Part shown: piece by piece, positions 17,725 to 25,853 of the stretch
Layout of the letters: every line of letters starts with the position of its first letter
How positions within the stretch are numbered: the stretch's first letter is position 1
Assembly: GCA_041396045.1 (NCBI GenBank)
Contig: JAWKZI010000001.1
Location: 124,001 to 188,000, forward strand
From: SHZI01 sp041396045
Lineage (GTDB): Bacteria > Pseudomonadota > Gammaproteobacteria > Steroidobacterales > GCA-2729495
Length of the DNA stretch: 64,000 nt
Direction: 5' to 3'
Program-made: the position numbers and the translations under genes
The notes under the pieces: generated by a model
The model's database searches: none
The model's input: the letters and a program-made list of their open reading frames with translations, nothing else
Told to the model about the DNA's origin: nothing

Positions 17725-18330
17725 TTATTGATGCTTCAGCGTCCGTTGAGCCAGCAGGGCCTGCAGGCGTCGAAGGGCTTGGCCGCGGTGGCTGCGGCGA
17801 TTTTTGGCTTCCGGATCCAGTTCGGCAGCAGACAGTCCGGACACCGGATCCAGAAACAGGGGGTCGTAGCCAAAGCCGCCAGTGCCGCGGGGTTGATCCA
17901 GGATGACACCTTCCCACGCGCCCTCGGCAGTCAGCATGGACCCATGATCATCGGGATCGACCCAGATCAGCGCGCAACGATAGCGGGCGGTCCGGCGCAC
18001 AGCAGGCACGCCAATTAAAGCAGCCAGCAGTTTGCGATTATTGGCCTCATCATCGGCCGCCGGGCCTGCATAGCGCGCTGAATGAACACCGGGCGCACCT
18101 CCCAGGGCATCGACTTCCAGCCCGGAATCATCGGCAAGCGCCGGCAGGCCGGCTATCCGCGCGGCGTGACGGGCTTTAAGCAGCGCATTGGCCACAAAGG
18201 TGGTGCCGGTCTCCTCAATGGACTGGATGCCGAATTCAGTTTGCAGACGAACACACCACGCAGAACCCAGCAAATGCTGAAGCTCCCGCAGCTTGCCGGC
18301 ATTACTGCTGGCGAGAACCAGTTCCGCCAT
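17725..18330 (-). CDS. rdgB: XTP/dITP diphosphatase (non-canonical purine NTP pyrophosphatase)
   Basis: 201 residues. It removes ITP, dITP and XTP from the nucleotide pool. Family motifs are LVLASSNAGKLREL at the N-terminus, FVANALLKARHAA, ALADDSGLEVDALGGAPGVHSARYAG, and GTGGFGYDPLFL with substrate contacts near the C-terminus. It follows rph by five bases, the standard rph-rdgB pairing. Confidence 0.95.
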   Translation of the reverse strand: MAELVLASSNAGKLRELQHLLGSAWCVRLQTEFGIQSIEETGTTFVANALLKARHAARIAGLPALADDSGLEVDALGGAPGVHSARYAGPAADDEANNRKLLAALIGVPAVRRTARYRCALIWVDPDDHGSMLTAEGAWEGVILDQPRGTGGFGYDPLFLDPVSGLSAAELDPEAKNRRSHRGQALRRLQALLAQRTLKHQ

Positions 18331-18335
18331 CGAAC

Positions 18336-19103
18336 TTAGCCGCGACGAACACCAGCGGTCGGACCTGCTGCGGCGATTGCCGCCGATTGTGCTTCCATGA
18401 TGCCGCGAATACCGGCAGTCGCCAGCTCCAGCAGCGCATCCAGTTCTTCGCGACGAAAGGCGTGGCCCTCGGCTGTGCCCTGCAATTCAATGAACTGACC
18501 GGCCTCGTTCATCACCACGTTCATGTCTGTTTCTGCCGCGCTGTCTTCAGCGTAGTCCAGGTCGAGCACTGGCAAACCTCTGTAGATGCCCACCGACACG
18601 GCCGCAATCTGGCCGTGCAGGGGATTCGCGGCAATACTGCGAGTAGCCACAAGGTTCTCCACGGCCAGCACCAACGCTACATAGCTGCCCGAGATCGCCG
18701 CGGTGCGCGTACCACCATCGGCCTGCAGCACATCGCAGTCGAGCGTGATGGTGCGCTCACCCAGCGCTTCAAGATTGGCCGATGCCCGCAAGGAGCGGCC
18801 GATCAGCCGCTGAATTTCCTGGGTGCGTCCGCTCTGCTTGCCCTGCGCTGATTCGCGCCGGGACCGGGTGTGTGTCGCGCGCGGCAGCATGCCGTATTCG
18901 GCGGTGATCCAGCCACGTCCGCTATTGCGCATAAACGGCGGCACTCCGGTTTCCACGCTGGCCGTGCATAACACGCGCGTGTCACCAAAGCTCGCCAGCA
19001 CCGACCCCTCTGCATGGCGGGTGAAGGCGGTCTCGAAACCCAGGTGCCTGAGCTCGGCGGCACCTCGGCCACTGGGCCGGGCCACCATCTTTGCAGCGTT
19101 CAT
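18336..19103 (-). CDS. rph: Ribonuclease PH
   Basis: 255 residues, full length. A phosphorolytic 3'-5' exoribonuclease that trims tRNA precursors. Signature segments are RTRSRRESAQGKQSGRTQEIQRLIGRSLRA for RNA/phosphate binding, LDCDVLQADGGTRTAAISGSYVAL, and DLDYAEDSAAETDMNVVMNE with the metal-binding acidic residues. The ATG at 19103 has GAGGAG eight bases upstream. It lies 24 bp after the phosphatase gene and five bases before rdgB, so the three may form one transcript. Confidence 0.96.
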   Translation of the reverse strand: MNAAKMVARPSGRGAAELRHLGFETAFTRHAEGSVLASFGDTRVLCTASVETGVPPFMRNSGRGWITAEYGMLPRATHTRSRRESAQGKQSGRTQEIQRLIGRSLRASANLEALGERTITLDCDVLQADGGTRTAAISGSYVALVLAVENLVATRSIAANPLHGQIAAVSVGIYRGLPVLDLDYAEDSAAETDMNVVMNEAGQFIELQGTAEGHAFRREELDALLELATAGIRGIMEAQSAAIAAAGPTAGVRRG

Positions 19104-19127
19104 CCAGGCATCTCCTCGCCTTTTTTT

Positions 19128-19880
19128 TCAAGAAAGCGGCGCGCCCAGAAAACGGAGGGCCGCCGCAGAGGTATTGTCGCTGTACGGGCTGCAGGCGCGA
19201 ACCGCCTGCTCGCCCAGATTCCGCAAACCACGCGCCAGTGGATTGCCATTGGCAGCGAGCGCGCCTATACGTTTGTCGTCCAGTCCTGACCACATTCCAT
19301 CGGTACAGACCAACAGCACATCGCCAGCGTCCAGCCGCTTCTGCCGGGTAATACTCATGCCTGGCAACCAGGCATCGCCGCCGAGACAGCATTCGACAAA
19401 GTTACGCATCGGATGAGCCGCAACCTCCGCTTCGGTGATCACGCCTTCCTGCAGCAACAGTTCTACGTGACTGTGGTCGCGGGTGCGCTCGCGAACCGCA
19501 CCACCACGCAAGTGGTAGATGCGGCTGTCGCCAACGTGGGCGAAGTAGGCTGCATCATCCTGCACCAGGCACAAGGCGCAGGTAGCCCGGGGACGGGCCT
19601 CCATGGACAGGCGCGAACCCAGCGTGACCAGATTGAGATGCGCACGGCCGATCAGCAGATGCAGGAAACCGATCGGATCGAAGATCGGATAACTCTCGCG
19701 GTTGAAGGCTTCGCGAACCGTATTGGTCGCCAGTTCAGCCGCCTTGGCACCGTCGGAGTGACCGCCCATGCCATCGATCGCAATCAGCAGGCTGGCGTGT
19801 TCGCTATGTAACACACCTACCCGGTCCTGGTTCTCTTCGCGATCACCGATCAGGCTCAGGGTCGCATATTCGACACGCAA
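19128..19880 (-). CDS. PP2C-family serine/threonine protein phosphatase
   Basis: 250 residues, a single catalytic domain without membrane segments. The metal-binding and catalytic motifs of bacterial PrpC/Stp are present: GDREENQDR, IAIDGMGGHSDG, YFAHVGDSRIY, LVCTDGMW and a C-terminal SDNTSA. The family dephosphorylates proteins modified by Hanks-type kinases. No kinase gene is nearby, so partner and target are unknown. It sits head to head with yicC and 24 bp upstream of rph. Confidence 0.92.
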   Translation of the reverse strand: MRVEYATLSLIGDREENQDRVGVLHSEHASLLIAIDGMGGHSDGAKAAELATNTVREAFNRESYPIFDPIGFLHLLIGRAHLNLVTLGSRLSMEARPRATCALCLVQDDAAYFAHVGDSRIYHLRGGAVRERTRDHSHVELLLQEGVITEAEVAAHPMRNFVECCLGGDAWLPGMSITRQKRLDAGDVLLVCTDGMWSGLDDKRIGALAANGNPLARGLRNLGEQAVRACSPYSDNTSAAALRFLGAPLS

Positions 19881-20031
19881 GGCAACTCCAACCGAGGGCT
19901 CAATGTTTCAGGAAAGATCATGCGTGGCATTCGGGGAACGCGGAACTACAATGCCCGCTGCAGCCGCAACAGTCTAAGCGCCACTTATTAGCCATGCAGC
20001 GAATATTTTTCAGAAACGTGCGGGCCGTCGC

Positions 20032-20913
20032 GTGATCCGCAGCATGACCGGCTTCGCCCGGGCCGAGATTGTGCCAGCCGGGTTGCCGGGGCCGCAGACA
20101 CTCCTGTTATGGGAAGTACGGTCGATTAATCACCGATACCTGGAAATCCAGCTCAAAGTGCCGGATTTCTGCCGGGGCCTGGAGGCTGAGTTGCGTCAGC
20201 TTGCCACCGGTCAGCTTGGCCGGGGCCGCGTGGAGGCCAGCCTTTCCGTGCGCTCTGGCGACAAGCAGATGCCACCTGCGCGGCTGAATACGACTGTATT
20301 GCGCCAGGTGATAGCCCATTTGAAGGGGGTAGCCGCCGAGTTGTCGGGCGCGGCGCCGGTAAGCGCGCTGGAACTATTGCGCTGGCCCGGCGTGCTGGAG
20401 CCTGACGAGCGCGATCCCACCGAGCTTTTTCCGGTAGTGCTGGAAACCTTTGGCGCCGTTATTGCCGATCTGAATGACGCGCGCAGTCGGGAGGGTGCCC
20501 GGCTGCAGGAAATGCTGGAGCGCCGGCTGGTCGAAATAGAGTCTCATGTCGCTGATGTGGTCGCACGTTTACCCGAAGTGCTGATCAAGATCCGTGAACG
20601 GATGGCCGACCGCATTGCCGCCCTCGGCGTACCCGCCGATCCGGACCGGCTTGAGCTGGAAATCGCCTTGCTTGCGCAAAAAATGGATGTGAGCGAAGAG
20701 CTGGACCGGCTTGGTGCACATATCGCCGAGTTCCGCGACAACCTCAAGTCCGATGCGCCTGTTGGGCGGCGCCTCGACTTTCTGGTTCAGGAACTCAATC
20801 GCGAGGCCAACACGCTGGCTTCGAAATCCGCAGACGCGGAAACGACCCGACATGCGGTCGACATGAAGGTGCTGATCGAGCAGATCAGGGAGCAGGTCCA
20901 GAACGTAGAATAG
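20032..20913 (+). CDS. yicC: YicC-family endoribonuclease
   Basis: 293 residues from a GTG start (MIRSMTGFARAEI). The N-terminal YicC domain contains EVRSINHRYLEIQLKVPDFCRGLE, and the C-terminal DUF1732 domain holds ELDRLGAHIAEFRDNL and GRRLDFLVQELNREANTLASKSADAE, the most conserved stretch, with acidic residues for metal binding. Members cleave RNA and are linked to small-RNA turnover. In most gammaproteobacteria gmk follows directly. Here a five-gene block of about 4.5 kb lies between them. Confidence 0.95.
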   Translation: MIRSMTGFARAEIVPAGLPGPQTLLLWEVRSINHRYLEIQLKVPDFCRGLEAELRQLATGQLGRGRVEASLSVRSGDKQMPPARLNTTVLRQVIAHLKGVAAELSGAAPVSALELLRWPGVLEPDERDPTELFPVVLETFGAVIADLNDARSREGARLQEMLERRLVEIESHVADVVARLPEVLIKIRERMADRIAALGVPADPDRLELEIALLAQKMDVSEELDRLGAHIAEFRDNLKSDAPVGRRLDFLVQELNREANTLASKSADAETTRHAVDMKVLIEQIREQVQNVE

Positions 20914-21033
20914 GGTTCACGCCGGAATACCGCCAGTTCCAACCCGTATTGTCCAGTCGACCAGGACAGCCGGTTGCGCATTGCAGTAGACTTGGCAGAC
21001 GGAGGTAATCTCCATGACTGCCGGGCGCCCCCC

Positions 21034-22189
21034 ATGAATCAGGGCAAGATCGGTAAAGCCGGTTCCGCGGACGAGTTCCACGCGGTTGTCGGTCTGCTTT
21101 ACGAGGCCGCTCTATCCGCCGAATTGTGGCCGCAAGCCTTGCGGCGGATGGTAGATTTCATCGGCAATTCCGGCACGCACGTGTGGCTGATGGACGAGAA
21201 GTCCAAAGCCGTTCATCACACCACTCACGTTGGCATTCCGGATCGGCTGATGGCCGACTACAACGGCGACAAGATCAGGGAATGCCCGCGGGTTGGCAAC
21301 GCCTTGAGTCGACCCATGGCCGAGCTGCTGTTCGACTACCAGCACCTCAGCGAGCGGGATATCGACCGCAATGAGTACTACGACTGGCTGCGGAAGACCG
21401 GTGATGGCATTCGCTACTACCTTGCCGCCCGCTTCCCGGCCGCGGATGGTCTGACGGGTTACCAGAGCCTGTCGTTCCGCAAAAGCGAGGGTCATTCCCA
21501 ACCGGAGCACGTTCAGCGCTTCAGCATTCTGCTCCCCCATGTGCAGCGGGCGCTCACCATCAGTCAGCGCCTGGGTGACAGCCAGCTCATTGCGCATTCG
21601 GCACTGGACCTGCTCCGCCACTTGAAGTTCAGCGTGGCGCTGCTCGGATGAACACGGCCGGATCGCAGCCAGTAATGCTTTCGAAAGCTGCTCCAGCAGG
21701 GGCGCTGGATGCCGGCTACGCCAGAACTGCCCGGTACTGGTCCGGCATGCCAACCAGCAGAAGTTTGAAACTCTGGTGAGGCGTGCGGCCGCCACCAGCA
21801 GAGGCGAAGTGGTGACTTCAGGCGCTACCCTCATGATCCGGCACGGAGAGCAGACGTACGCGTTGACCGTCTCCCCATTACGCGCCGCCTGTGGCATGGT
21901 CTCGTCGCGGCGTCCCGCCGTCGCCCTCTTCGTGACCGATCGCAAGCCCACGGCGCGAGTGCAGCCGGGCATTCTGCAAACCCAGTTTGGCCTGAGCCGT
22001 GCGGAAGCCCGACTGGCTGCCGAGTTGCTGGCGGGCGAGACACTCGCCCAGGCCGGTATCACGCTCTGTGTCAGCATCAATACCGTGCGTACCCAGCTAC
22101 GGGCGATCTTTGCCAAGACCGGCACGGAACGTCAGGCCGACCTGGTTCGACTACTGATGCCCACCGTGCTGATCTCAGCGCCCGACTAG
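21034..22189 (+). pseudogene. LuxR-family transcriptional regulator, frameshifted
   Basis: The N-terminal part (MNQGKIGKAGSADEFHAVV..., about 205 residues) stops at 21651, but the next frame continues without gap as DEHGRIAASNAFESC... to 22189, so one extra G lies in the GG near 21646. The C-terminal half has a LuxR-type helix-turn-helix (LSRAEARLAAELLAG...LCVSINTVRTQLRAIFAKTG). The N-terminal half is not a recognisable acyl-homoserine-lactone domain. The best ribosome-binding site (GGAGGT, 21001) serves an ATG at 21014 that runs into a stop after C6. One more C would join it in frame (MTAGRPPMNQGK), so a second indel is likely. It is followed five bases later by the hydrolase. Confidence 0.75.
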
Positions 22190-22194
22190 GGATC

Positions 22195-22986
22195 GTGGCC
22201 ATTAGTTCCGGCACATCAGTCGTACGGACGTGGCTGCTGATTCCGGGTATACCTGGTAGTGCCAGGACCTGGGAGCTGCTTAGGCGTCACGTGCCACCGG
22301 ACACGCAGATTCACTGTTGGCCACTGGAAGACTGGCACGTCGGTGACGAGTCAGCCGACGCAGAACTGGCGAAACTCGAGAAGGCACTTTGCGCCACGAT
22401 CACCGCGATGCGGGCGCCCGTCGTGCTGGTCGGCCATTCCTTCGGCGGTTGGCTCGCGGCCCGAGCATTGTCCCGGGTTGGCGGGCAGGTCGAGCGCGCC
22501 GTCCTGGTGGGTGCAATGGCGCGACTGCCGCCAGAGCACGCTGCCGCGTTGCGTGACATCGGCGCGACCCTCGCGAGCGGGCAGCTCGACCGGGCGCAGT
22601 TTGCTGAGGATGTAAGGGCGCTGACACTGCCTGGCGTCCAGGAGGATGCCGATGGGGCCAGTCGCCTGTGCGCAATGGCCGACCGGATGGGCCAGATGCG
22701 AACCGCCGCTTTGCTGACGCTGGCTGGCCAGCTCGCGACACCAGCTCATGCCGTGCGCCCCTTTCAGACGCCCGCCGATGTGATCCACTCGGCTGGTGAC
22801 CAGGCCATGCCACTCGCTTATGGCGAGGAGCTCGCCCGATTGGGCAGTAGGGCCCGACTGCGGGTATTCGGCGGGGACTCGCACTTTCCACATTGGGCAC
22901 ATGCTGCCGAACTGGCACAAATTGTCTTTGACAACACCGGTTGCTCCGCATCGTTGCCCGCTGGTGGCATGATTGACGGCATATAA
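22195..22986 (+). CDS. Alpha/beta hydrolase
   Basis: 263 residues from a GTG start, no signal peptide. An alpha/beta-hydrolase fold is supported by the oxyanion region LLIPGIPGSART, the nucleophile elbow VLVGHSFGGWLAA with Ser near residue 82, an acid in DVIHSAGDQAMP, and the catalytic His in GGDSHFPHWAH. It starts five bases after the LuxR-type gene, so the two are cotranscribed. The natural substrate is unknown. Beside an acyl amino acid synthase it could be an ester/amide hydrolase acting on the product, which is inference. Confidence 0.8.
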   Translation: MAISSGTSVVRTWLLIPGIPGSARTWELLRRHVPPDTQIHCWPLEDWHVGDESADAELAKLEKALCATITAMRAPVVLVGHSFGGWLAARALSRVGGQVERAVLVGAMARLPPEHAAALRDIGATLASGQLDRAQFAEDVRALTLPGVQEDADGASRLCAMADRMGQMRTAALLTLAGQLATPAHAVRPFQTPADVIHSAGDQAMPLAYGEELARLGSRARLRVFGGDSHFPHWAHAAELAQIVFDNTGCSASLPAGGMIDGI

Positions 22987-23078
22987 TCTCGACCTCTGAC
23001 CCGAATTCCAGGGATCGCGGCTGCGGTTGCCAGCGCCCGGTCAAGGCTATCCAGGAGGAGACCGTAAGCGGGGAGGAC

Positions 23079-24032
23079 TCATCTACCCCCGCCTAGTCCA
23101 GCACCTTCTGTGTCAAATGATGTGGCCTGCCGAGGGCGCCGGACGGAATCAACAAGGCCGACCTGCTCTAGAAGCCGCACGATCGCCCAAGAAAAATCCA
23201 ACTGATACCAGCGCCACCCGTGCCTGGCGCTGCCTGGATCCAGGTGATGGTTGCCATGCCACCCTTCGCCCAATGCCAGCAGACCTAACAGGGGGTTGTT
23301 CCGCGCTTCATTTGCCAATCCACTCGGGCGAGGCCCAAGCATGTGACATACGGAATTCACGCTCCAGGTCACATGATTTAGAAGAAACATGCGGACCGTG
23401 CCACCCCAGAGCACACCCTTCACGAAACCCATCAGCGTCGGCTCAATGAATAACCCAAGACAACCTGGAATGAACAATCCGGCTACCACTATCAATGGCG
23501 CTGCCTGATCAAGCCGGACTAGCGTCGCATCGCTCGCCAGGTCCCGAATCACCTGGCCGTTCAGTGGCGCACGACCCCGAAACAACCACAGGACATGAGC
23601 ATGCAGGAAGCCGGATAGGGCTCCCAGGCGCCGGTCTCCAAACCAGATCGGAGAATGCGGGTCACCGGGCACATCCGTAAAACGGTGGTGAATTCGATGG
23701 TCGTATACCCACCGGATCGGATAGCCCTGCCCGGCAGCCGTGCCCAGCACGAAAAGAGCGAGTTCCAAGGGCCTGCGTGCCCGGAATGAGCGGTGAGTGA
23801 ACAGGCGATGTAGGCCAACGGTGACGCCCAGGCCCGTCAGCACTGCGCCCGCGACGGCCATGATCAGGAACGCGCCAGCCGTTCCTCCACTTTGGACACT
23901 CAGAATCACCGCAACCAGCGCGCCCATTCCGGTGCCGCAATACGCCCACCAAGCAAATACTCGCTCTTTCTTGCCCCGGTGGGCGTGTGCAGTCAGGAAA
24001 TCGATAACTGGAACAGAAGTTGCGTTGGGCAT
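23079..24032 (-). CDS. Membrane fatty acid (acyl-CoA/acyl-lipid) desaturase
   Basis: 317 residues, several membrane helices. The three histidine boxes of delta-9-type desaturases are intact: HRLFTH (75-80), HRIHH (112-116) and HGNHH (259-263), with the additional conserved NSVCH (226-230). These bind the diiron centre that inserts a double bond into an acyl chain. It is the last gene of a three-gene minus-strand operon, five bases after the diiron-enzyme gene. It might act on membrane lipids generally, but the operon suggests tailoring of an acyl product. Confidence 0.9.
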   Translation of the reverse strand: MPNATSVPVIDFLTAHAHRGKKERVFAWWAYCGTGMGALVAVILSVQSGGTAGAFLIMAVAGAVLTGLGVTVGLHRLFTHRSFRARRPLELALFVLGTAAGQGYPIRWVYDHRIHHRFTDVPGDPHSPIWFGDRRLGALSGFLHAHVLWLFRGRAPLNGQVIRDLASDATLVRLDQAAPLIVVAGLFIPGCLGLFIEPTLMGFVKGVLWGGTVRMFLLNHVTWSVNSVCHMLGPRPSGLANEARNNPLLGLLALGEGWHGNHHLDPGSARHGWRWYQLDFSWAIVRLLEQVGLVDSVRRPRQATSFDTEGAGLGGGR

Positions 24033-24037
24033 CTTTC

Positions 24038-24700
24038 TTAGGCAGCCGCAGTCGCCAAACCTCCGTAGGCGCTGTCCAGCATGGCGCAGTACAGATCCTC
24101 AGACTCAAGCACCATGCTCTGGAAGTCCTGTTGGTCATTCTTCGCGACGACATGCTTTGATATCACTGCGTAGAGCTCTTCCGCATGATGGGCATCCGCA
24201 TCCGCATGACCCTTGAGAAAGTACGTGGCTCTGCCATTCAGGCTGAGAACCTTGTCGATGGCTGTCGCGATGCCGCCGCCGACCTTTCCGCCCAGGGACT
24301 CCAGCACGAACATCCACCCGAAAAGCCCGACGGGATTGGCGTGGGCCGCATAGTAGTACTCCAAACCCACCATTCGCGCGCACGGCGTGGACGGCCGGAT
24401 CAGCACGATCTCTGCATCAGTCATGCCCAGATCCCGCAAGTCACTCGCGGCCCATTGATCGTGCCCAAGCTCCTCGCCGGCGTGTCGGAACAAGTAATCG
24501 GCCAAGGGTGGATGGGAATGCACCATTCGATTGGCAGCCCAGCCAATGACCACGGAACTGTGCAGCGCGTAGCTATACACATCCTGCAGGTAAGCTCGAT
24601 ATTGCCCCACCGAGATTTGCCCCTGCATCAGTTCCTGCACTCCTCGGGTTCTCAGTAATCGATTGCTGATCTGTTCCTGGAGAGTTCGCAGCTCCATCAA
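24038..24700 (-). CDS. Heme-oxygenase-like diiron oxidase/oxygenase (TenA/UndA-like fold)
   Basis: 220 residues, all helical, no signal peptide. A complete set of candidate diiron ligands is visible: Glu76/77 and His80 (GEELGHDQ), Glu134 (FVLESLGG), and His165-x3-Asp169-x2-His172 (GHADADAHHAEE). This E-x2-H ... E ... H-x3-D-x2-H arrangement is characteristic of heme-oxygenase-like diiron enzymes such as UndA, which act on fatty acids or amino-acid-derived substrates. Thiaminase-type TenA lacks this set. Its start overlaps the end of the acyltransferase gene by four bases (ATGA). The reaction is unknown. Confidence 0.75.
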   Translation of the reverse strand: MMELRTLQEQISNRLLRTRGVQELMQGQISVGQYRAYLQDVYSYALHSSVVIGWAANRMVHSHPPLADYLFRHAGEELGHDQWAASDLRDLGMTDAEIVLIRPSTPCARMVGLEYYYAAHANPVGLFGWMFVLESLGGKVGGGIATAIDKVLSLNGRATYFLKGHADADAHHAEELYAVISKHVVAKNDQQDFQSMVLESEDLYCAMLDSAYGGLATAAA

Positions 24701-25407
24701 GTAGGTCCTCCAACAGATGCGCCATTGACTGTTAGCCTGGGGTGCTCAATGTCGACAAATTGAGAGCACAACGGTTGCTCTCCGGTTCGCCAGATAAGCT
24801 CGGCGTCCTGAGCTGGCAGAACCATCGTGTAGTGAATCGCCTTTCGCGCGAACGGATGGGCAAACTCTCCGCTAGTACCTAGACCGCGAAAGAACATGAA
24901 GTCGTAGATTGCCTTGGACCAGATGGGCGTCGCGATCACAATCGCGCCGTGCCCTTCCAGAAAGCACCAGCGCCAGGCCGCCTTGAACAAGCCAAACATC
25001 GCCTCCGGACTGTGCGGCGTCTTCAACATACTGAGGCGGGCGAACTGGGCGATGGGAGTCTCGCGCTCGCCCAGCAGGGGCATGAAGTCCACAAATTGCG
25101 TCAACTCTACCGGCCCATGGCGGCCATCCTGGACACGCAGGGTGCCTATATCCTCGCCGTTGATTTGCGCAATCAGGGAGAAAGTGCCCTTCGCTCTATC
25201 AACATCGTCCAGCCACGCGACGGTGTCCGGATCCTGGTCGGTGACGCGAGAGAAGCCAGCACGGCGGAGCGCTGCGACAACCGCGAAGTCGTCCTCCGTT
25301 TCTGCCCGACGGACGGAAACGCAATCAAGTGTGACAGTAGCGTAACGGGCAATCCGGGGATTGACACCGTTAAGCGGCGCTGGCCGGCATTCAGGGACCG
25401 CGATCAT
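24697..25407 (-). CDS. N-acyl amino acid synthase-like acyltransferase (FeeM/GNAT-type)
   Basis: 236 residues. The fold suggested by sequence is the GNAT-like acyltransferase shared by FeeM and LuxI-type synthases: an N-terminal RRAETEDDFAVVAALRRAGFSRV, an acidic LDDVDRAKGTFSLIA strand, GTLRVQDG, the FARLSMLKTP motif, a helix GLFKAAWRWCFLEGHGAIVIAT, and a C-terminal AIYDFMFFRGLGTSG. FeeM enzymes join an acyl chain from acyl-ACP to an amino acid. First gene of an operon with a diiron enzyme and a desaturase. The start at 25407 lacks a clear ribosome-binding site. Assignment rests on motif pattern, so the family could also be a PEP-CTERM-associated acyltransferase. Confidence 0.6.
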   Translation of the reverse strand: MIAVPECRPAPLNGVNPRIARYATVTLDCVSVRRAETEDDFAVVAALRRAGFSRVTDQDPDTVAWLDDVDRAKGTFSLIAQINGEDIGTLRVQDGRHGPVELTQFVDFMPLLGERETPIAQFARLSMLKTPHSPEAMFGLFKAAWRWCFLEGHGAIVIATPIWSKAIYDFMFFRGLGTSGEFAHPFARKAIHYTMVLPAQDAELIWRTGEQPLCSQFVDIEHPRLTVNGASVGGPT

Positions 25408-25443
25408 GCGCCAGCGGCGAGAAACAAGAGAAACAGGACAACG

Positions 25444-25746
25444 ATGCCCGACTGCGACTTCATTCCGACTCCCCTCGATTTTCGGTTCTTATCTGATGAG
25501 GCACGGGCGGCGGGCCATGCGCGCCAATCCAGCGTCGGAAGTATCTATAGCAGCCCATCCGGGTGGCATGAATCATCCGAATGGATGATTCGAATTATTA
25601 TTTGCACACGCCAGACGTCCATGCTGATCCTTGCGGATCAATTCGCGCACATACTGACTGCTGGTGAGGCCAAGAACCTTGGCAAAAGTTGGCAAGACAC
25701 AGCTCTTCAATTGAAAGGCTGGGAGCGGTCCCTCTCCATGCCTTAG
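25444..25746 (+). CDS. Possible small hypothetical protein
   Basis: A 101-codon frame from ATG 25444 (MPDCDFIPTPLDFRFLSDEA) in the 446-bp gap between the divergent acyltransferase and gmk. No family recognised; codon use is less GC-rich than in neighbouring core genes, and the frame crosses a perfect inverted repeat (25570-25591) that looks regulatory. It could be a real orphan gene, a decayed remnant, or chance. Confidence 0.25.
   Translation: MPDCDFIPTPLDFRFLSDEARAAGHARQSSVGSIYSSPSGWHESSEWMIRIIICTRQTSMLILADQFAHILTAGEAKNLGKSWQDTALQLKGWERSLSMP
25570..25591. promoter_or_regulatory. Perfect inverted repeat, candidate operator
   Basis: GAATCATCC (25570-25578) and GGATGATTC (25583-25591) are perfect inverted copies around GAAT. 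The spacing suits a dimeric regulator site. It lies about 160 bp upstream of the acyltransferase start and 260 bp upstream of gmk, in an AT-richer patch. Whether it controls the operon is unknown. Confidence 0.4.
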
Positions 25747-25853
25747 AATCCCCAGCCGGGCCCCGAAGAGATCGCGGGTAGCCCACCCCCTGGGCCTTGA
25801 CCGTGAACTTTTCTGAATATCTCACTCACTCTTGATTTGCTGCCTGGCTTCCT

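Noticed and set aside
21112..22125. 337-codon minus-strand frame
   Set aside because: Antisense to the LuxR-type gene. Its apparent continuity only reflects the frameshift on the coding strand; no family features seen.
24949..25746. 265-codon plus-strand frame
   Set aside because: Its first two thirds are antisense to the acyltransferase. Only the last 101 codons lie in free space and are listed at low confidence.
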